Shown piece by piece: positions 57,742 to 64,000 of a DNA stretch of 64,000 nucleotides (its first letter is position 1; each line of letters begins with the position of its first letter). Position numbers and translations under genes: made by a program. Below the pieces are notes generated by a model, which saw only the letters and a program-made list of their open reading frames with translations, was not told where the DNA came from and made no database searches. This DNA comes from Eumeta japonica (taxonomy: Eukaryota > Arthropoda > Insecta > Lepidoptera > Psychidae). Location of the stretch: positions 248,001 through 312,000 of the forward strand of contig BGZK01000086.1 of NCBI GenBank assembly GCA_005406025.1. The letters run 5' to 3'.

Positions 57742-57921
57742 TTAGAGAAGTTCGTCGACTGTCTGCGGGCTCAATGTGGCTCGACGAGTGATCTCGCGTT
57801 CTGCTTCTTTAACCATAGAGTAAAGTATAGCTGCCGGGGCATCGAATGAGTGTGCTAGCTTACCCGAGGTTCCAGCAACAGACGACGACAAGACAACTTG
57901 AAGTTTTACTTGGTAGGAATC
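57742..57921 (-). CDS. Candidate coding segment below a TATA box
   Basis: On the minus strand 57921-57745 is open for 59 codons: DSYQVKLQVVLSSSVAGTSG, KLAHSFDAPAAILYSMVKEA, EREITRRATLSPQTVDELL, then TAA at 57744-57742. It has protein-like balance but no ATG until the MVKEAE segment. TTATATAAG lies just upstream (about 57929-57921) and AATAAA about 330 bp downstream (minus sense, near 57594), with a donor-like TCGG|GTAAGC inside. Three readings fit: a small TATA-driven transcript, a solo LTR (TATA to poly(A) spacing), or part of a retroelement. No family recognised. Confidence 0.25.
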   Translation of the reverse strand, partial: DSYQVKLQVVLSSSVAGTSGKLAHSFDAPAAILYSMVKEAEREITRRATLSPQTVDELL

Positions 57922-57924
57922 TTA

Positions 57925-60900
57925 TATAACCCAACTGGCCAATCGGCATCAAGTATCTATGACATTTCCCTATGTATTGTAAGTAAAAATAAATGTTTAT
58001 GGATACCTTTTTGGCCTGTTAGTAGCAGTTGAGAGTTATTTTTGATAGATATTTTTGAATCATGTAACCCAATTCTGACTTTTTTGCTCATTTTGATTCT
58101 AAATGTCTTTAAAAGAAAAAAAAAAGAAAAAGTGAAACTAAAAAACTATATTTTGTGGTTAACAAACTGTTGTCTTGATTTGATGGTTTTCAATAAATTT
58201 ACTAAAATTAGTGTTTTAGTAATAAATACGTTTTAGACAAAAAGTCTGCTTACAAAAAGTTCAAAAACATCTCTTCGATGTGTCTATATGATGTCCGAGT
58301 TTCATTTCACATAAATATCGTGTGATTCAAATACAAAATGTTGCCCTTTGTCTTTTTTCAATGTTAAAACGAATTAACATGTTTCTTCTTTTAAATATAT
58401 AATGCAAAAGAAATTATAGTACTGAAGTTCTTGATTGAATTCTTTCAATTAATAACTTCACTTCGAGCGTTGCTGCTGTTTCTCCTATTCCTAGCTAAAG
58501 ACAGCATCCGATTTTTTTATGTCACCTTTCTGCAAGAGAACACTTTCCTACTTCTCAGATTCCGATTAAGAATTTCAAGTTGCAAACCTACTATAACTGT
58601 TTAAACACTAAGGTTAAATCTATTTTAAGATGAAGTAAAATTTAAATAACTACTTTTTACAAAACATAACGTTAATATTGAGACTCCTTGATACGAGAAA
58701 AATATTGTATCTCAAAATAGAGTAAAAAAAAAACAATGAGTTTTTAAAGTATATTGAAGTGAATAGGTGAGTTGTTAAATATAATAATTTGTTCCGTTCT
58801 ATGAGTATACTTTAAATCGCCGGGAAATGACATTATCATCACATTTGCGATCATAAAGAATTATGAATATATTCGTGAAAATGCAGGAAAACTCGCACCG
58901 AATCAGCTTGGAAACCTTAAGTTTCAAGTCTCTCAATCTGTACGAAGAATATCTACTTCTGCATCGAGATGATACAAACTTGAACAGTCCCAAAAATCAT
59001 AAAAAGTTATATCGTGAACATATTTTCCTACGGGTGTACACGGCGGCGTAGTAACAATTACAGGCCGCCGGTCGCGGCCGCGCGCCCCACATTAGATACA
59101 ACTAAATCTTTGTTTATTTATTACCGCACGCTCGACGCTTCACCTCCAAGTCGACCATAAAGCTGCGTCCAACTTTATGACATAGAGTCATCTAAGCTGA
59201 TTATGCAGATCTGTGCTGTAAGTACTGTTACGAAATGACCCTATGGGGTGTTCTGAGATTGAGATTAAATGAAATCAATTACGTAGAATAACAGAAGGTG
59301 TATTTTCAGAAATATAAGAATGACAGTTTATCCCTACGAAACTAGTCGGTCGCTTGTCGGTATCGTACTTCACTTGTTGTCGCTTCAATCGCAAAAATTA
59401 AACTCCCTCTCCTGCTTGCCGCACTTCTCTATTTATACATGCCGACTGGCTTCGAGAAAGTCTTCGAATTATACAGAAAAATAAGACGTAAACACATCAC
59501 GTTCGACATAAGTAAACAAGATTCATTGTCTTTCGAAAATGCCATCCCAACAAAATAAATCCATTTAAAAGAAAGATTTAAATAATTATCAAACGCGCCG
59601 TCTATGACAAAAGTCGATGAACAGCGAGCGCGCAGTCCGCGGGGGGCTTGTTCATTTACGGAATTCTATTCTCGAATACATCTTTTAAAAGTGGATTATT
59701 TTGCCGTTTCATTTTTAACTTATGAGCGCGGTTCGTAACAGTACCTTGAAATATTTGAGTAATTGCGTGACTTTGTTCGAAATTAATTAATAGAATACGA
59801 GCTTCAAATTAAAAGAAGTATTCAACGTATTACTTCAACCGCTAATTAAAACACCTTCATATGCAAAGTAATGACAACCTTTCTTTTGCTCAGTTATAAT
59901 TACACTTTCTCAAAAAATTAGGGAATTTTTCTCTCTCGCAATTCCAATGGCATGGGTTTGTTTCTATCAAAAAACCTCTTGTTGTCTCTGAATAAGACTC
60001 ATTTACTACTTATTCCAAATACCATTTATGTTTCTTACAATAGAATAAATTTTGTAAATATGCTTATTTCGTTATCTCTACCAAGCTTAGGGAAATAAAA
60101 CCTTTATCAGTAATGATTTAAGTGCGTATATTGATAGTGATAACACTTAGCTTTAAAACACAGGAAAACGCGCCTTTCGTTTTTTATTTTTATGTATGTA
60201 TCACCTTAAAATTATTAAAATCTTCGACAACACTTTTATACATAAAGTGATACGTAAGTATAATTTCATAACGAAATAACAAAAATCATGTTTAATTCTC
60301 TCATATGTTTCTCTTACGTAGTTGAAGAAACTTTGTAGTATGGGTTACACAAGTAATTGGAACAGTACGCTTTTATAACCCTATCACCACAAGGAGATGA
60401 TCAAAGTACATTTCACCATGTTGAATTTGACTGTAAATCGGCAGTAAGACAATGCGATTTGTAGTTATTTATCGAATAGATTAATTTTTTTATTAGTGAA
60501 TTACACAAATACTAAGTCAATTGTATTTTAGAACATGTAATCAGAAATCTAGATTTCGAGAATCATGTTAAAAAAAAATCAATATCTATCATTTTCGTTC
60601 GACATTAGATCTTATTCTCTTAATGAAATTAAAATAATTTCCCACCATTTCGGAAATATAAGAGAACTGACAATATACTCGCACAGATTTCTTTTTTAAG
60701 TTACCTGTTACATATGGATTATATGGATGGCCCAGCATTACAGTTACTTAAAATTAAGTACTTATTAATATTATAATAAATAGCCCTCTTACATGAGCTC
60801 ATTTTGGTTCATTTTTTTATGAATTATTATTTAATACCATTGATATCTTAGTAAATGTATTATAAAATGAAATGGAATCGCCCGTAAAAAAATTATAACT

Positions 60901-61180
60901 CTTAGCAACCTGAACGTAGGAATTTCGTGCACAAAACTTTCCCCTTACATTTGCACTGTGAATTGCAGTGCAAATAATTTGTAGAATTGCCCACTATGGA
61001 GATTATATTAAGTCTATTTCTCTATAAGGTAGACAGATATCACATATTTCCACATAGTACGAACCAATTGCATATCTCACTTGCTTCACGGATATGCCTT
61101 AATCGTTTCATGCAAGCTTATCGGTTCGCTTTTAAAATTGAACGTTTCATATCCCACCTGATTTTTTTGAAAAAGGTTTT
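57925..61180. other. Mostly AT-rich, no gene recognised
   Basis: Two small GC-rich islets occur at 59040-59100 (CCGCCGGTCGCGGCCGCGCG) and 59600-59655. The frame at 58863-59051 (MNIFVKMQENSHRISLETLS) has an ATG but no identity. No transposon motif found. Confidence 0.4.
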
Positions 61181-61184
61181 CTAA

Positions 61185-61960
61185 GGTGACCCTTGCCCGC
61201 CCTTCTACAACATTCGCTGTATGTTGTTTTGTCAGTTTATCTAATCCGTCCTTTCCATATGACCAAACCACCTTTATATATCTTTTTCTACTCTATTCAC
61301 TACATCTTTTTTCAGACCACGCCACCATCTATCATCACCATTCCTACTTTTAAATACATACCACCCAGACATCGTATCTCCACTGCATTGATTCTACTTT
61401 CATTTCTCTTCTGTCATATCCTACTTTTACTGCCGTATATGTGTAGGTACCATAGGACCCCATTATAGATAGCCAAACAAGCTTTTACTATTTATAATAA
61501 CAAGCAAGGCCCCATTCTCCATTCCACAAGCATTGGAGTCTTTGTATAGACATTGCGATGCCATTATCAATCCGCTACTCGCACCATTTATGGATAAGAT
61601 TTGCATATGTCATTCTTTTCCACTATATTGTCATTTTTTTCAAAATCTACGTAGTACAAAAAACTTATTGAACTTCGGCCATAAATGTTTACGTGGTGTT
61701 CCACAAAAAACCGCATCTCTTTCCGAAATTTCTCTTTTCTCAAATCTTACTTTCAATCTCTTTCACTACCCTTTCGATAATAATATTCCCATACAGTCCG
61801 CCAACGACACCGAGGAGGCTTATGGGGCGGTAATTTCCGAAAACCTGCCGTGGGCCTTTCCCTTTATAGAGGGGTAGCATCAGGGATTTGTATCAGTCAT
61901 TATGTGCCCTACAGCTTTTCCACCCTTTACGTCCTGGTGAACTAATTTAAACACGTTTTC
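61185..61960 (-). pseudogene. RTE-type LINE with internal deletion (minus strand)
   Basis: Read right to left, about 61880-61790 encodes MLPLYKGKGPRQVFGNYRPI and SLLGVVGGLYG, the start of the RT domain (the NYRPISLL motif). Only about 200 bp later (61560-61500) it reaches GMENGALLVIINSK, then LAIYNGVLWYL, NESRINAVEIRCLGGM and an FGHMERT-like end (61470-61240), which normally lie far downstream. The RT palm with its YADD box is missing, so this is an internal deletion plus stops. Plus-strand frames 61193-61468 and 61533-61877 are shadows; they mirror the shadow seen opposite the copy at 1-690. Confidence 0.8.
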
Positions 61961-62611
61961 TCGGTGCCGGGACAGCCGGTAGGCTCTACATCTCGACGAT
62001 GTCTACAGGCGCAACCAACTACAACCAATCTCACAAATAGGTTATGTTGTAGAAATGGATTGTATGATACTGAAGAACCAAAATTATAAGCTAACTACGT
62101 AACAAATTCCTACACTTTAGCCAATTAAAGTTGCATACAAACCTATTAGGATTTTTTTTTATTATCATGAGTGCCAAATTGGCTCATCCCATACCCCTAT
62201 TTTACGACTACATATTGTAAAAGGTCGTAAATCAATGATATTTTATCAAATTTAGTTGCCTCTTTCTATACCGATCCAATTTTTAAAACTTTTAATTTCT
62301 CTTCATTTGGATTAATTGTAATACCTGGCTCATATATGAAAGCTGAGATATAGAAATAAGATATTTATTGTAAGTTTAACTTTCATCCTTCTGGAATTTT
62401 CTATTCGCCCGACAACATTTTTGTCGCTGTGACTCTCTTACAAAAATTTACATAGCACAAATTTTGTTTTTTTTTTTCCATTTAAACGAATTTAAAATTT
62501 ATTTTAAAACTCTAATAAAATATTTTATAAATATTCGTTACGCGCTTACTTTGAAACTCTAAATTTCACGAATATAAATCCATCCAAAGAGGAAAGGAAG
62601 AAGGAAAGTTG

Positions 62612-62623
62612 TGACGTCACGTG
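62612..62623. promoter_or_regulatory. CRE overlapping an E-box
   Basis: TGACGTCACGTG: the CRE palindrome 62612-62619 overlaps the E-box CACGTG 62618-62623. 61960-62600 has no gene recognised. Confidence 0.35.
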
Positions 62624-62929
62624 GCAAAGGTCGGGCTGTACTAGGATCCCAAAAGCGAGCGAAAGTTTCTCTGCAATTTATATTTTTTATACGTTTTCGA
62701 CTTTACGTCTTAGGTGGTAGAACGTAAAATTGACCGGCACATATATATGACTTCGCTCCTTTTCGAATTTGAATGTTAATTATCCCTAACAAAAGAGTGT
62801 ACATATTGTCTCCAGACTTGAAAGAAAATTCTATCTCTATCCTTTTTGAAATAAGATCCATTTTTAAATAAGTAATACGTCCAAACTTCAAATCGTCCTG
62901 CATTTTTATATGCATTTATGTTTCATTTC

Positions 62930-63060
62930 GAGAGAGAAAGCTTAACGCTGTCTATACGCGAGAGCGAGAGGGACGGCATGGCTCTCGCCGCTCGAGGCTC
63001 TGATTAATGACGTCATTCGAACATGACATCTAATTAGGGTCTACGCGTTAATTAGGTGAG
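62930..63060 (+). promoter_or_regulatory. Candidate promoter/5' exon with CRE, homeodomain-like sites and a consensus donor
   Basis: A CpG-richer patch holds the palindrome ATGACGTCAT (63007-63016) and two homeodomain-core sites (TAATTAG at about 63031 and TTAATTAG at about 63048). It ends in ATTAG|GTGAGTAA (GT at 63056-63057), a near-perfect splice donor on the plus strand. The arrangement could be a noncoding first exon, an enhancer, or chance. No ATG frame. Confidence 0.25.
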
Positions 63061-63920
63061 TAAAACGAGAGGCCGTGAATATTTTAATGAAGACGTATGT
63101 CTATCTACACGAAAAATATATCCGTTAAGCATTTAGTTGAGTAACATCATACATTTATTTACTACTTAAAATGTTAACACATCAACAAACGTACGATCAA
63201 AAGTAATATTAATAGTTTGTAATATATAGCTTATATACATATAGTTACTTTTCTCAGTCTTTTAAGTACTGAGATTGTTTGACCATATTACTAATTATAA
63301 TATGATTAATTGACATTTTTAGGTGGCTATGGAAATACATGAAACCTGAATGTTGTATGCAGATAATTAGATAAAGGATACCCTCAAAGGAAAGTGTGAC
63401 GACATTGTGTAATCAAATTTTATTAAAAATATGCTAAATTTGATTTTGTAAAAGAATGAGATGGTAAATCATTTTTGATTATTACAACTTATTGTTTTTT
63501 AACCGATTAAGTGTAAGTTCTCTTCTTGTGGTTATACACAGAAGGTTTACAATTGGTTTTCAATGTATTAAATATTCAATTTATTTTATATTTAATTTAT
63601 TTCAGTCAAGTTATTATTATCAGTCAATTTATGATTAACTATTCTAAAACTAGTATGTTGTCGCTCGCAATATGCAGAATCATACCAAATATAAAAATTT
63701 GTGTATATATTTCACCTTCTGTGATTTAAACATAATACACAATAAGCGACAGTAAATTAAAATTGAAATTTAAAAATTTTAGTAGCTCATACTGTGATAA
63801 CAATTTCTAAAATTTACGTCTCTGTCAAACTATTAAGAATAATGACATGCTATTTTCGATCGCGTCTTCGTAGGCTGCAGCTCACATTGTCTCCGGCGTT
63901 GACTAACTGGTGCTCGCCTA

Positions 63921-64000
63921 TCACATAGCGTTGCCGTCCATCCCCGTGACCAGGTCGAGGGTCGGCCGTGTGGCGTTCTCGCGGATATGACGTCCACGGA
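63921..64000 (-). CDS. Probable C-terminal end of a host gene running off the right edge
   Basis: The last 80 bases shift sharply to GC-rich, C/G-ending codons. On the minus strand 63998-63924 reads RGRHIRENATRPTLDLVTGM, DGNAM, then TGA at 63923-63921. The G/C-rich third positions and charged/hydrophobic balance fit the tail of a real protein. A second minus frame is open across the same stretch (YVIGEHQLVNAGDNVSC...), so the phase is not certain. An AATAAA (minus sense, about 63584) could serve as its polyadenylation signal. The rest of the gene lies outside the window. Family not recognised. Confidence 0.4.
   Translation of the reverse strand, partial: RGRHIRENATRPTLDLVTGMDGNAM

Noticed and set aside
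61193..61877. Long plus-strand frames (91 and 114 residues)
   Set aside because: Antisense shadows of the minus-strand RTE element.
1..64000. CRISPR arrays, operons, riboswitches or bacterial-type elements
   Set aside because: No regularly spaced identical repeats and no prokaryote-like gene packing; all evidence points to eukaryotic nuclear DNA.

Overview
The window looks like AT-rich, gene-poor nuclear DNA from a moth or butterfly (Lepidoptera). The organism is inferred, not proven. The evidence is several relics of an RTE-type LINE whose 3' end reads ...AYPSGK then (ATT)n, fragments that resemble Lepidoptera-typical short repeats, a tRNA-derived SINE with an (ATT)n tail, two mariner relics, a Helitron and CR1/Jockey-type LINEs. 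There is no operon-like gene packing, and no tRNA, rRNA or CRISPR locus. Most long open frames are chance frames or pieces of transposons.

Layout. 0-9.7 kb: RTE fragment, hAT transposase relic (minus), a dispersed noncoding repeat (family A), mariner relic (minus), a short DNA element inserted into a family A copy, and a second RTE fragment (minus). 10-15.4 kb: mostly unrecognised AT-rich DNA with a tandem repeat, GC-rich islets and degenerate minisatellite. 15.4-19.4 kb: a decayed Helitron whose Rep endonuclease core is deleted and whose helicase is interrupted by a small element with a 12-bp target duplication. 19.4-26 kb: an LTR-like block, a candidate host exon on the minus strand, LINE and SINE scraps and foldback sequences. 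26.7-31 kb: a CR1/Jockey-type LINE relic (minus), the second copy of the short DNA element and a SINE (minus). 31-45 kb: a TIR element, a cysteine-rich candidate exon (minus), tRNA-like and minisatellite-bearing repeats, another LINE 3' end and a strong hairpin. 45-64 kb: GC-rich islets with candidate promoters and first exons, a mariner fragment, a 208-bp hAT-type MITE with an 8-bp duplication, more SINE-like scraps, an internally deleted RTE (minus), and at the right edge what looks like the last codons of a host gene on the minus strand.

How it fits together. No complete host gene is visible. The best host candidates are short: a 36-codon exon at 20.8 kb (minus), a cysteine-rich exon at 33.4 kb (minus), a possible first exon at 48.5 kb (plus), an open frame under a TATA box at 57.8 kb (minus) and the edge CDS at 63.9 kb (minus). 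CpG-rich islets recur across the AT-rich background and could be first exons, promoters or conserved regulatory elements. The transposon record is layered. The most informative junctions are the two small elements with 12-bp duplications, the DNA element inside family A (with an empty paralogous site in the same window), and the hAT MITE.
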